In this document: piece after piece, positions 23,878 to 36,093 of the stretch
Layout of the letters: every line of letters begins with the position of its first letter
Position numbering within the stretch: position 1 is the first letter of the stretch
Assembly: GCA_014529385.2 (NCBI GenBank)
Contig: CM043965.1
Location: 58,994,933-59,058,932 of the forward strand
Length of the DNA stretch: 64,000 nucleotides
Direction: 5' to 3'
Source: Adiantum capillus-veneris
Taxonomy: Eukaryota > Streptophyta > Polypodiopsida > Polypodiales > Pteridaceae
Translations under genes and position numbers: made by a program
Notes under the pieces: generated by a model
Databases searched by the model: none
Told to the model about the DNA's origin: nothing
What the model saw: only the letters and a program-made list of their open reading frames with translations

Positions 23878-26800
23878 TTAGATATTTTGGAACCCACATT
23901 GTTGTTGGTCTCCATGTGAGCGTACTTTGCATTTTCTTCTTTGTCTTGGTGACACGATGGTCACTAGGCTTTGGTATCCATATCTGGTTATTTTTATTGT
24001 AAAAGTTTTGCTTCTATAGCAGAAGATGAGATATCTATCTTGAGGCTGTATCACCCTTGGTTGTGATTGGCTTTGATTGGCTCTTGGTTGTTGTGAGAGA
24101 TTGCCTTGTGGTGGAGCCTTGTGCTGCATAAATGATCTTCATTGTCCCAAGTTAAACTACTAATTTTGGTAACCATACTTGAGTGTTACCTTCATAAAAT
24201 CCTTGCTCTTCTAGTAGCTAAACTGGAATAATTTGTTGCTTCTCTTGCCTTTGTTGGGTAGCTTGGTAGAAGTCTAAATTTGGTTCCCATACTTATCGCA
24301 CGGCTTGTTTCTTTGAAGGTCCTTTCTTTTGCCTTTTGAAATTGTTCTTTCTCTTGCTTGAGGTGTTTGTATTCCATTGATGGCTCAAATTCCTCTTTGT
24401 AGAACTCCTTTCTTGGGGTGAGTAGGTACAGGCTATTACTTTAGGCTTTTTGGCCCAAACCTTAGTGTTTCCTTAAAAGTAGTCTTGAGTGGTGATCGAT
24501 TCATTTGATGCTACCCACCCTATGTCCTTTTGTTGAGCTTGTGATTGTTGTATCCAAACTAGATCTTTGACTTTGATATGCTCCCTGGATACAAACACTT
24601 GGTTGATTCTTTTTGGGATTTTTTAGAGGCTTTGTTGTGATGGAAACTTTGGTTGATAAACTTTTTGCTTGGGTTTCCATTGCATTCTTGATGGTTTGGA
24701 TTTCGATGTAGAGGCTGCATAGGAAGTTGGATGGAGGCTCATTGAGGGTAAAGTTGACTTGCAAGGTTGGTCTGCTTCAATGTTTGCTTTAGCCTTACCT
24801 TCATTTGCTATGGTTGGCTGTTCCTCTCGGAATGGATTTGAGATACCTTTGGGACTATTGGTGATGTTGTTGTTGAAGCTTTTCCTTGTTGTTGAAAGAA
24901 GATGTTTATCCAGCTCTTTGTTAGGACTAGATTCTCTTTGATGTGATGGGAGTCCTTAAACTTCTTAGTACTCAACTTGAGCACGGCTTCTACCATATCA
25001 AAGCTAGGAATTGTCATTTTAGAACTTGTGTGCACCTTTTCTTCTAGCTCCTTTATTGGTGGCTTTCCCATCATTATCAAAATTCCATAAGACATTAGAT
25101 TCTTTGTTGCATAAGGATTTATTACCACTAAACATGTGATTTTGAGTCCTATATCTCTATGTAAACAGAATTTGATCATTGTAGGGGAGAATCGATCTTT
25201 TGTCTTATCCTTGTCCTTCTCTTGATCTTGAGTTCATTGAACACATGATGTGGAACTTGGTTATTCAATTGCTTTCAATTGCGCTTTTTTTGGAGAATTC
25301 GAACGGATTCTTTGAAACAACTTTTATTGATTCTTTATGTATGTCAATGATGACATATTCTTGTGGCTGCTTTGCTTCCTCCGTTTGTGCTTTTGCATCA
25401 TGGTTCATGACATTGTATGTCTCACCTATTCTACTTTCATATTCACAGTTGTCATTAGCTTCTTTCAACACCTTTATCATAAAATAGGGAGCTATGTCAC
25501 AAAACTTTGTGGCTATTATTTTATTTACACTCACATCTAGAATAGCCAGTATCTGATCCCATCCAAAAGGTCCAAACAAATATTATGAGAATGGTTCTCA
25601 ATTCTCAAATGTAGTCCTTATTCTCTAGCGATCTCTCTAGGATGCAATCTTTGTTCCTCAGGCTCCCAAATTCAGACACTCTGCATTTCCAAATATACGC
25701 TTTGTCATCCAATTGTACATGTATTTAACTTTCATTGACTATTTTTGGGTTAAAGCCCTCTACAAGAGTTTGACTAACATCTGTATAGCTAAGGTCTTTG
25801 ATGCTGAGCCTTGTTGTAACATCTTTGTGTCGTAAGTAGATGTGGCCATAGCCCCAATCTTGCACCATCTTAAGTTGTCTCATGAATGGACGTCCCAAGA
25901 TGACATCAAAGTTGCTTCTCTTTTCAAAATCCACTTTTACAAAGGTATACTTGTTCTCAATTCCACATGAGGATACTATGATCTATTCCAGCATGCCCAA
26001 AGGTCTTTCTACAAATCCATCTGCAAGTTATAGTTTCATTTGTGTTTTTTTGAGAGCTAGTCTCCCTCATTTTTTTCATATTTCTTTTGTTGCTATGGCC
26101 ACTCCAACCCCACTATCAAGTATATCAATGGATTTGATCCCTTTGTGTTTCCACCGATAAGGTTGTGCTCCCTTCTTCTCCCTCACAATAATCTCCCACC
26201 TTGCTTAGAAGTATAGGTTTGGCATGTGGTTTCACTTGTGTCATTCTAACCATGTGCTCATCTAAGGGGATTTCTGGATGAGGAATTTTCAATACCATCT
26301 TCTCTACATATTCCCCATAGATGTGGCCTAATTTTTTATAACTCCAAGAGAGTAATCTTGCATGGTATAGGAGCAGACATCAGTTCATGGAGGCTTTTAG
26401 TGTCCATCAACTTTGGTGTGGCTTTCCACTGGGATGGTACCACTCTAGCCGTAGGTTTAGTCTCATGTTCCCTATGAAAGATCGCAAAGTCTATAAAGAG
26501 TGTGGTTTTCTCTCTTCAGATGCTATAGACGTAGATCTTATGGCTCCAATACCTTTTCCACCAATATTGAAACACATGATGAAATTATGGATGAAACCAC
26601 TCATTCAGTTTGATTTTTTTTTCTAGCTTTCATATTTTAGTTGCTCCTTGGTTTGTTTCCACTTGATTTCTAAGGCAATTTTCTCTTTTAGCCTTTTTGC
26701 TTTCATCTTTTCTTGTTTAGATTTCCACAATTTTCTTCTAGTCCTCACTCATATGCTTTCAAATTTTTTTTGAATAGGGAATACAGGTTCCTCAACAGGT

Positions 26801-27495
26801 TTGTTTTGGCAGCTAATGAGCTTGAGCTCTTGTTACCGCATTTACAAGAATTGTGGTTTCTACCTCATATCCACTTGAAGAAGATATCACTCCTACAATG
26901 TTCATTATTGATTTCCCCTTGTTTTTTGGGTGTTTTAGACGATCAAGAATCACGTGTGTAAGAGAAAATTTGAGACAATATCCAGATATCTCTACATTGT
27001 TTACTTGATGAGGATAATTTCTTGCCCAATGATTGCCTCCACACTCGTAGCATGGTCCCACTTATTGCATAACTGATGGTGCAATTGATGGTTGTTCTTG
27101 CCTAGTAAGAGTGGTCTTTGATCCATACTGTTGGCTGGCTAAGAACATCAACATGTTCTCATCCATGGAAAAATGATTTCTCATGTGTTGTGGCACATAC
27201 TCAACTTGTCAAGTATAGTTGACTACTGCTCTACCATAGTTCAAACAAGGTGGTTGTTTTCCTAGCATACGTTGTGGTCTTGATCAAGTGTTAAACCATG
27301 TGGTGGGATGATTCCCTCGACAAGTCTCACATCTTCTCAATTACGGCTGTCGTGCCTTGGTTTATTGTCCTCACCATTTATTTGATTACTTGATATGCTA
27401 GGTGTTTGAGCATCTTGCTTTGTTATGGATTCGCTCATCGTAGAAGAGGCACTACTAGTCACATTATCTACATCTTTCATCAGCTCTCGGTAATA
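23878..27495 (-). pseudogene. Gypsy-like gag C-terminus and protease, with an extra downstream ORF
   Basis: This is the left part of a minus-strand element whose gag start is at 33792, cut by the copia insertion at 27501-32691. Reading leftwards: a Ser/Thr-rich Gag segment (from 27495), a zinc-knuckle-like CYECGGNHWARNY near 27050 (the last Cys is Tyr), an aspartic-protease motif IDILDSGVGVAIA near 26115, and a protease-flank motif FDVILGRPFMRQLK near 25900. Further left are Lys-rich fragments (25579-25265, 25179-24808, 24764-24501) and a Gln-rich end (24129-23878). I see no reverse transcriptase, RNase H or integrase motif in this space, so the element was probably non-autonomous. Frames are broken throughout. 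Assignment to gypsy rests on the gag-protease style and is moderate. Confidence 0.6.
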
Positions 27496-27500
27496 AGCGT

Positions 27501-27820
27501 TGTTGAGATGTCGAGCTCTACACCTTGAGCTGGCATCCACTACGGGTCTTGGCCGCTTACGGCATTTACTCACTGGTGCGTTAGGTGACCGACACGGAGG
27601 ATCTCTGCCAGTGATTCTACAGCTGAACTACACTTATAGTGCCATCCTAGTACGCTTCTAGCGAGTTCACACTTAGTGACCGCATGTACATATGTGCTAC
27701 TTTTCAGCTTTAGCATTTAGTCATTTTTGTACTCTCTTTTTTGTGAAGAAGAAGAAGCCTTCCATCTCTGTGTGGTTTGTGCTTGTCTTGTGTAGCTCTC
27801 TTGCATCCTCATTCTTTACA
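27501..27820 (+). repeat. 5' LTR of the plus-strand copia element
   Basis: 320 bp, TGTTGAGATGTCGAG to CATTCTTTACA, directly followed by the primer-binding site. Confidence 0.96.
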
Positions 27821-27832
27821 TGGTATCAGAGC
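27821..27832 (+). other. Primer-binding site, initiator tRNA-Met type
   Basis: TGGTATCAGAGC starts at the first base after the 5' LTR. Confidence 0.93.
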
Positions 27833-28129
27833 CTGGTGCAGGCAAGAGAGGCTAAGAGAGCAAGAGCATCACAATCCCTTCGTTCGCAATCCACGACCAG
27901 ATGCGAACAAAGGTTAGGTCACACAAATTTTAGGGGTTTTTCGTACAAGTTTCTGAACAGGTCTCCAAAGTGCAGTATACAGAGATTTACTGTACAAGTA
28001 CAGTGGTTGTATGTACGCTTGATTGTGGACACTCGTTGAGTGTAGAAAGCGTTACAGGTACCACGATAGCAGGTTCAGCAGATTTGCAGGTTTTTGCAGA
28101 TTGCAGCTATTTTGTCTTAGTGCTTCAAG

Positions 28130-29307
28130 ATGTCTGACGGTTTCAATCAGATTGTTACTGAGAAGCTTGAGAAAAATAACTACCCTGCATGGAAGTTCAG
28201 AATAACAAATTTCCTAAAAGGAAAAGGTTATTGGGACTATGGCAACAAGGCCAGAGCAAAGTGATGTATTGGCTTTCTATGAGCATCACAGAAGGCATGA
28301 TGGGCTATCTACAGGATGCTGAAACCCCCGCCATTGCATGGAGAAACTTAGGCAGAGTGTTCGAGGTGACCACCAAGGCCAAGAAGCTTCAACTAAAGTC
28401 GAAGCTAAATCAGGTTAAGAGGAACAACCTCTCAATCAATGATTATGCCTTGAAGATCAAGAGTATCATTGAGGCTCTTGGATCTATTAAAGTCTCAGTG
28501 GAAGACGATGACATTGTCCGTGCATGCTTGGATGGTCTAGGAGATGAGTATGTACATTTCAGGTCTTCCATGAATACAAGAGACGACATCCCCGTGTTCC
28601 AAGATTTGATTTCTATGCTTATTCTGGAGGAGAAGAACCTTGACACATCTTCTTCTCATGGCAGAAATAATTCTGAACAGGCCTTCTATTCTAACTCCAA
28701 CAGAGGTAGAGGTAGAGGTCGTGGTCGAGGCCCAAGGGGTTGCAGGGGCCAATTTCTGGAAGGTCAATCAAATCAAAACAATACAGGTGGTAGGGGAAAC
28801 CAATCTCAAGGCAAGGGGAGTCAAAGAGGTCGTGGTGCAGGATCAAGCAAGCAGCAACATACTCCAGATAGCAGAGAATGTTGGACTTGTGGTGAAAGAG
28901 GTCACATGTCACGTGACTGTCTAAAGGGAAAAGCAAGTGGAAAGAGAGAACAGGGCAACTATGCATCTACTAGCAGAGATGCAGATGATAGCAAAAACGA
29001 GCGCATGTTTGTTATGCAGCATGTAATGAATACAATGACTGCAGAGAATTCCACCCAAGATGATGTTTGGTATGTGGATTCAGGTGCCTCTAATCACATG
29101 ACGTCTCGTGGAGAGTGGTTTAGAGATATGCGCAAACCAGATGTGTCAGGCTATGTGCAGACAGGAGATGACACAGCTCACCCCATTGCTCATGTAGGGG
29201 ACATACCCCTAAATACGAAGAGTGGGAAATCAAAGTACTTAGCAGATGTACTTCATGTCCCAAACATTACAAAGAATCTTGTTTCTGTTGGAAAAATGGT
29301 TGAGTAG
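28130..29307 (+). pseudogene. copia Gag and protease, frameshifted start and premature TAG
   Basis: The natural start appears to be the ATG at 28130 (MSDGFNQIVTEKLEKNNYP), which fits a copia Gag N-terminus (a Lys-Asn-Tyr then Trp motif) but meets TGA at 28262. The main frame, used from about 28258 on, continues VMYWLSMSITEGMMGYL through the Gag core, a Gly/Arg-rich spacer, and an intact zinc knuckle CWTCGERGHMSRDC (28879-28920). The protease WYVDSGASNHMTS is near 29070. A single in-frame TAG at 29305-29307 cuts the polyprotein just before the GAG-pre-integrase region; the reading frame is unchanged after it. Compared with usual copia Gag there also seems to be a small deletion at the frameshift. 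The product would package and process the element RNA. Confidence 0.9.
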
Positions 29308-30825
29308 GGTTTGCAGGTTCGCTTCAATCCAAATGGCTGTTATGTAGAAGATTTCCAGAATGGCTGTAAGCTGATCACAGAGGGCAAATGTGTGGGCAGA
29401 ATGTTTACGCTGAATGTAGACATGCCTGAGATAAAAGTTGCATTATTTGCACAGGGCACAAGTGTTGTGGCTGATGTTGACATTTGGCACAAACGCATTG
29501 GCCATGTCAATGAGCAGAGATTGCACAGCATGCAATCAAAACAGATTGTAAAAGGTTTGCCCAAATTCAAGGTGGATGGTATGCATAAAGTGTGTGCAGC
29601 ATGCCAGTTTGGAAAACAGTCAAAGGGCTCATTTCCACATGAGCGCAATTTATGTAAAAAGCCACTTGAGGTGGTGCACACAGATGTTTGGGGTCCAACC
29701 GATACTGCAAGTGTACATGGTTGCAGGTATTATGTCTCTTTCATTGATGACCATACAAGGAAAGTATGGGTCTACTTCATGTGTAACAAAAGTGAAGTGT
29801 TTGGTCACTTTCAAGACTTCAAAGTCATGATTGAGAAGGAGACAGATATGCAAATCAAGAAATTGAGGTCAGATGGAGGGGGAGAGTACTTCTCCAATGA
29901 TTTTTCAGATTTTTTGCGAATGCATGGTATACACAGGCAGTTTACATGTAGATATACTCCACAACAGAATGGGGTCGCAGAAAGGAAAAACAGGCACATT
30001 GCAGAGGTTGCACGTGCATTGATGAATGAGAAGAACATGCCTCATCATTTTTGGGCTGAAGCCGTAAATACAGCTGTGTACAATATGAACAGGACACCTA
30101 CAGTTGCGGTGCATGATGTAACACCTGAGGAAAAGTTTACAGGTACAAATCCTGATTTGGCACACTTGAAAGTGTTTGGCTGCATAGCTTACGTGCATGT
30201 ACCAGATGAGTTGCGTAGGAAATTGGATCCTAAAGCAGAGAAATGTATTCTTGTGGAATATTCCCTTGAACAAAAGGGGTACAGGTGCTACAATCCTACT
30301 ACACGAGAATTACGAGTGAGCAGAGATGTAGTCTTTGATGAGATGAGCAGCTGGTACAGTAATGCACATGGCACTATTGGGGCTGATGTAAAAGATGATG
30401 TGGTTGTACAAAATGTGAGGCCACAGTCACAGGTTTTGAGTGGACCACAAGATTCCTCTTCTCGTGGCTCTGTTGAGAAACCATGGAATGGTAGACTACG
30501 TACGCAGGTTACTCCACCAACAGGTACAAGGAATGTATCACGAAAAGGAAAGGAAAAGGTTGATGAACCTCCCTTTATGGCTGATGCATCATCAGGTTTT
30601 TCACATGTAGACATGGATTCAGATGGTTCTGAACAAAGTCTTGATGAGGAATTTGGAATTCTGGCTGTCAGGACACCTGGTGTAAGGAAAGTACAAGAAG
30701 ATGCTAGAGGGCAAAGGAGTGACCCAGGACCGCACAGATCTAATAGAGTCAGAAATCCAGTTCATAAATTGACTTATGATGGGTATCTAGCGCACCACCA
30801 AGCCTACATGGCTAAGGTGATATAG
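29308..30825 (+). pseudogene. copia integrase segment, in frame with gag, ended by TAG
   Basis: The frame continues that of gag-protease. It has the GAG-pre-integrase/HHCC zone (DIWHKRIGHVNEQRLHSM and CAACQFGKQ), then the catalytic core: HTDVWGP, FIDDHTRK, LRSDGGGEY and TPQQNGVAERKNRHIAEVAR with the expected Asp, Asp and Glu. The C-terminal part has HLKVFGCIAYVHVP, the motif before the RT linker. A second single TAG at 30823-30825 lies in the linker to RT. Integrase would insert the DNA copy. Catalytic residues look intact, so only the stop codons separate it from function. Confidence 0.93.
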
Positions 30826-32400
30826 GATGTGGAGCCCACATGTTTTGAGGATGCAGTTGAAAATGTGCATTGGTATGATGCAATGAATGAAGAGATGGCT
30901 GCATTGGAAGCAAACGACACATGGGAGTTGGTACCATTGCCAAGTGGCAAGAAAGATATTGGCTGTAAATGGGTGTATAAAACCAAGCATAAGGCTGATG
31001 GTAACATTGAGCATCACAAGGCAAGGCTGGTTGCAAAGGGTTATGCACAGACGTATGACATAGACTATGAGGAGACCTTTGCTCCAGTGGCAAAGATGAC
31101 AACTGTGAGAGCTGTCATAGCAGTGGCTGCATCTAGAGGATGGATTATGCATCAAATGGATGTAAAGAATGCCTTCTTGAATGGTGAGTTGCAAGAGGAA
31201 GTGTATATGGATCATCCACCTGGTTATGTTGATCCAGGTTACCCAGATTATGTATGCAGACTTCTCAAAGCTTTGTATGGTTTGAAGCAGGGCTCTAGAG
31301 CGTGGTATGACAGGATTGCCAAGTATCTTGTCAGTATTGGTTTTAGGAGAGCTCATGCTGATCATTCACTCTATGTACGTGAGAGTGATGTGGGGATTGT
31401 GGTCACTACCATATATGTAGATGACCTTATTATTGTTGGTGACAATGCTATGGAGATTGACCATGTGAAGGGTCTTCTCAAACAGGAGTTTGAAATGAAA
31501 GATTTAGGCGATTTGCGCTACTTTCTTGGCATTGAGGTGATCAGGACTCTAGAGGGTGTATGGCTATCGCAGAGACAGTATGCTTTGGACATGTTGTCAA
31601 AGTATGGTATGGCTGATTGTAAGCCAATTTCTATTCCCTTGGATGTGAATGCAAAGCTGAGTGCAGAGAAGGGTGATGTTGTTGAGGATGTCAACATGTA
31701 CAGGAAGATTGTGGGTAGTCTAATCTACTTGACTATCACGAGGCCAGACTTGAGCTACACAGTAGGCTTGGAGAGTCAGTTCATGCAGCTTTCGAGGAAG
31801 CCACATTTGGATGGAGTACGACGCACACTTAGGTATGTGCAAGGTACTCTTGACTACGCATTGTTCTATGCAGCAGATGCACCATTAGCATTGTATGGGT
31901 ATACAGATGCAGATTGGGCAGGTAGCATTGTTGATAGGAGATCTACGAGTGGCTTCATGTTCTCTTTTGGGAGTGCTGTTGTTACTTGGAGCAGCAAAAA
32001 GCAGCCTACGGTTGCTTTATCGAGCACAGAGGCCGAGTACAGAGGTGCAGCAGTTGCGACGTGCGAGGTAGCTTGGCTACGCACATTACTTGAGGACTTG
32101 GGAGTGCAGGTGGACCAGCAGATTTTCATCCATTGTGACAACCTCAACAGCATGCAGTTGGCTAGGAACCCAGTGTTCCATGCCAGGACAAAACACATAG
32201 AGGTCCATTACCACTACGTTCGAGAGAGAGTGTTGGCGGGCGACATCGACTTGGTCTACGTCAGCACAGAGGAGCAGATAGCGGATATCTTTACCAAGGC
32301 CCTCGGAGCTGAGAAGCTTCGATGTTTCCGGACTATGCTTGGACTCTGCGACATGCAGAGCTCGAGGGGGAGTGTTGAGATGTCGAGCTCTACACCTTGA
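30826..32400 (+). pseudogene. copia reverse transcriptase and RNase H segment, open to the stop in the LTR
   Basis: Same frame as the two upstream segments. RT begins with WYDAMNEEMAALEANDTWELV and KWVYKTKHKADG, followed by ARLVAKGYAQ, QMDVKNAFLNGEL and the catalytic YVDD at 31414-31425. RNase H has YTDADWAG, RRSTSGFMF, ALSSTEAEY and HCDNLNS, then TKHIEVHYHYVRE and the usual ADIFTKAL end. The frame runs over the purine tract and stops inside the 3' LTR at 32400. RT and RNase H copy the RNA into DNA. All motifs look intact, but there is no start of its own. Confidence 0.93.
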
Positions 32401-32691
32401 GCTGGCATCCACTACGGGTCTTGGCCGCTTCGGCATTTACTCACTGGTGCGTTAGGTGACCGACACGGAGGATCTCTGCCAATGATTCTACAGTTGGACT
32501 ACACTTATAGTGCCAGCCTAGTACGCTTCTAGCGAGTTCACACTTAGTGACCGCATGTACATATGTGCTACTTTTCAGCTTTAGCATTTAGTCATTTTTG
32601 TACTCTCTTTTCTGTGAAGAAGAAGAAGCCTTCCATCTCTGTGTGGTTTGTGCTTGTCTTGTGTAGCTCTCTTGCATCCTCATTCTTTACA
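32373..32691 (+). repeat. 3' LTR of the plus-strand copia element
   Basis: 319 bp, nearly identical to 27501-27820; preceded by the purine tract and followed by AGCTT. Confidence 0.96.
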
Positions 32692-32696
32692 AGCTT

Positions 32697-33792
32697 GACA
32701 ATTGTCAACTAGATATAAATCTTCTCTAGTGACTTGCTCAAATGTTATACATACTTTCAAATGCAAGTCCTTTTTGAGAGACTCGTTCCTCACAAGCCCT
32801 CTATAAAGAAAATTGATAATCTCTCATCTTGTGGTAACTTTTGAACAAAACATGTCTCAAGGTATTGTTTGAAGTGAAGCAAAGATTTCTTCACTTTCTC
32901 ATTCTTTGTTTGTTTGAAAGTGTAGGTTTGGGACACAATATTTTTCTTGATTCCCCTTTTAGAGAGCTCCTTTGCAAATTCTTGCAAGAGTTGTTCTGTG
33001 TTTGTAAAATTGTCTCTGTTTAGTGGTTGGACACATGTCAAGGCTATTCCTTTTAATGTCAACCCAAATCCTTTGTACTGAGTGTGAAAATCTACAATTT
33101 GTTCAAGTTTCAAAATTTGTTTTAAGAGAGAGACATGAGCATATGGATCCCCTCACCCATTGTACTTTGTCTTGAAAAAAATTTGACCACTTGAGATAGT
33201 TTCATTTGTTGTAGTCCAATTATGATCAATCCAGGGTCTATTGCAAAGAAATCTCTTGCTCCCTTTTCTTGTCTTGGAGAAATCCTGGTGGATTCCTCTC
33301 TAATGTATGCTATGGCATCATTTTTGGAAGTCTATGTCCAAAGGACTCAAAGATCTCTAATGCACTCGTGCATGGCTGAAATTAAGTAGAAATTGGAGTA
33401 CCCTTGTATCAGTGTATCTTCCTAGGTCAAATAGATCAACAAGTTTGTAATATTGTTCGCACTTATCTACCATCAGGATTTGCACTCCTTGGGCATCTGT
33501 ATACGTGAATGCATAAAGGTTTTTATGGTTTGTCATCAAAATTGGGTTCTACGCACTTGTAGAAGGTATGTTGATCCTTGTTTGTGAACTTAGATAATCT
33601 CTCATGAGCATAATCTATTAGAACTCTCATGGCTTCATTCGTTTTGATGAATCTCACATTCGGTTTTTTGATTAGTAGATGCCTCTCCTCTAGGTCTTTG
33701 TTGATTGTTACTCTCGAGGGTGTTGCAATATTTCTTGTGGTCTGCATGCCTCTTAGTTGAGTATAAAACCCTATTGGTGGATGATTTTTCAT
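32697..33792 (-). pseudogene. Gypsy-like gag N-terminal half
   Basis: ATG at 33792 (MKNHPPIGFYTQLRGMQTTRN). The frame is open to 33523; a second block is 33539-33357 and a third 33113-32790. The third has retrotransposon-Gag character: a hydrophobic/basic pattern around LTLKGIALTCVQPL, a long helix LLQEFAKELSKRG, then HFKQYLETCFVQKLPQDERL. Gag forms the particle that packages the RNA. The gene is split at 32692 by the copia insertion and resumes at 27495. Frames differ between blocks, so it was already damaged or damaged since. Confidence 0.6.
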
Positions 33793-34219
33793 GGTTAAGG
33801 TTCACTCAAACTCTCAAGACTATTTTGGACAAGCCGAAATTGACTTAGTGCAACTTATCTCTTTTTTTCCCTATTCAGGTCTTTCAAAAGTTAGGTCTTA
33901 GTCACCCTTTGGTCTTTGGAAATTGGTTTTGCATACCCTAAAACTTTGAAATTAGAAAACCCAAAGAAAATTTTCTTTAGAAATTGGTGTTTATATTGCT
34001 CATAAGCTTTCTTCTTGGCTTTACTTGACTCAATTTGGAGTTGTGTATCAAAAGTTAGAGCAATTTTGGTGAACTGCACTTGAAACAACACTCAAAACAA
34101 TCTCAGGACCAAGCCACAGGAACTTTTGCTTGTATCTAGTCTCTAGGAGGTATTTTAATCTCAAACTTGTGATTTGAGATGTACTCAAGTATACCTACAA
34201 GCTCATCAAGTCAGATACC

Positions 34220-35830
34220 CCGACTATGAAGAGGTACATGATCATGATCTATGTTCCTCTGTCAAATTTTTGACTCCAAATTTTGACAGTAGCTAGACAA
34301 GGTCATGTACATGCTCTATACCAATTTTCACCAAATTCTAAGGTTGGGGTACATAGATCCAATCCATGTTCCACCACATCTAGACTTGTTGATCTCTGGA
34401 GAGCTTATTATAGACTATGTCCACAAGGTATATCTCAAATCTTTTTGGATTTGGACGTGTTTTGATAGGTCAAATGCCCAACCCTAGGTTTGCTCTATGT
34501 TTTTTTGTTGGCTCCTGTTTTGATGTTTGTTGACCCAAATTTGATATTTTTTCCAAAATTGGACTTGAGGAAATGTTTCCTTGTGTATGCACTATAGTTT
34601 GGGAAAGTTTTGAGTCAAGTTGTCACCATAGGTACATGTATATCGATCCATTTTTGGAGGCCAAATTGAGTTTTCTTGGAATCACTAGGATCATCATGAT
34701 TACTAGATGCTATGGTATCAATCTCTTTGGGTTTGGACCTCTAGATTGGAGATTATGTCAATTTTGCACTTTCTCACAGAACTTGGAAATTTTGGGATTT
34801 TGACTTGGGTTTTGATGTCCAAATGAGATCAAACTTTGGGATTAGGCTAGAAATAACATGTACAAAACAGTGACTAAGTTTTGGTTTCAAAACTTGGGAA
34901 AGGTACATGGATCGCGTTTGGAGAGCTTTTGACCCCAAATTTGAACCATTTAGAGATGAAGTACTTTTGAGCTATCCCCAAAATCTTTTTGGATTTGGAC
35001 AAGTTTTGGTAAGCCAAAATTGGAAATTTTGAGTCTACTGTGGCAAATTTTGACAATCTTATGTTATTGACTCTTTTGACCACTCTTTTAAACTTTTTTG
35101 CTAATGCTTCTTTTGGAAAAAGTGTTTGTCTATGTCTCAGCTACCTACTGCTCAAATCTCAGCCAAAAACTATGATGAGGTACATGGCTCACGACCCATG
35201 TTTGACCTCATTTTGACATGACACTTGGTCAGTTTGTAGTCCTTGTCATTTTCAACCTATTTAGCAAATTGTTTGGATTTGGATTACTTTTTGTGAATCA
35301 AAAGTGGAATTATGTACCTGCTTTGCATTTTTTGACTAGTTTCTGACGTTTGGCACTTTTGACCAACTTTTTGCTAAATGAGCCTTTGGAAAAGCTGTTC
35401 TAAATGGTCTCAGCTATGTGCTACTCAAATCTCAATCCAGAGTCCTAAAAAGGTATATGGAGCGCGATCCATGTTTGACAACATTTTGACATGAAATTTG
35501 GTCAATTGGTTATCTATGCCTTGTAAAGGCCAATGCCCAACCTTTTCTAATATGGATCACAAAATCTCAAGATAAGGCCAATTTTGTGTCTGATATCCTG
35601 TTTTTGTTTTTCTTTCCCTATCAGCCAATTTTGATGTGATTTTTAACTTTTCTTGCAAACAAACTTTATCGGAGCAATGTCCTACTTATGCAATGTCACT
35701 AATCACTTTTATGCAAAAATGGTCTCTTAGGTATATGGATTGCGATCCATGTTCCTCCACAAATTTTGCTCAAGCTTTAGATTGCTTCTTTTGAGTATTC
35801 TAAAGCCCTTGATCTACTATGTACTAAAAA
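34220..35830. repeat. Diverged tandem array, monomer about 275 bp, with a palindromic core
   Basis: A core of type AGGTACATGGATCGCGATCC recurs near 34346, 34630, 34901, 35178, 35450 and 35729, spaced 271-284 bp. A half-spaced extra copy is near 34231 and an isolated one near 36667. Other parts of the monomer repeat in step: ATCTTTTTGGATTTGGAC and CTACTCAAATCTCAGCC-like phrases. Copies are heavily diverged. The consensus core holds the palindrome ATGGATCGCGATCCAT. The array lies upstream of the minus-strand gag at 33792, so it may be the 5' untranslated region of that element. Confidence 0.75.
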
Positions 35831-36093
35831 GAAACTAGGAACAAAAAATGAACAAGATAACAAAAACAAAAGTCGTAACAAAAAATGGAACAATACTCTG
35901 AAAGTATGAGAAAATCAAAAGAATCAAAAGCTTATGTCTATCTCATTCACAAATCTCTTTAGCTCTTCAGAATAAATCTAGAAAGTCCTCACCTTTTAGA
36001 CTCTATCAAGCACTAAATCCCGTATCTAGCTCCTTCGTTGTTAACGTGTAAATGGAATGGAAAGAAAAATCTTTGAAAAAGAATGCTCTAAAT

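Larger units (their letters stand above)
27496..32696 (+). mobile_element. Young, nearly intact Ty1/copia retrotransposon nested in the gypsy-like gag
   Basis: LTRs at 27501-27820 and 32373-32691 flank a plus-strand gag-pol. Flanking 5-mers AGCGT (27496-27500) and AGCTT (32692-32696) are a target duplication with one mismatch. Aligning the LTRs by eye shows five substitutions and one single-base indel in about 320 bp, so insertion is recent compared with its neighbours. The primer-binding site TGGTATCAGAGC begins at 27821 and a purine tract CGAGGGGGAG ends at 32372. The host gag frame on the minus strand would continue across the insertion point once one target-duplication copy is discounted, which fixes the insertion site. 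Confidence 0.96.

Noticed and set aside
29305-29307. TAG as programmed readthrough between copia Gag-protease and integrase
   Set aside because: A second identical stop lies at 30823 and the Gag start is frameshifted, so mutation is simpler. Sibling copies would decide.
30787-31365. Long minus-strand ORF of 192 codons rich in Cys and His
   Set aside because: A shadow of the reverse-transcriptase coding strand.
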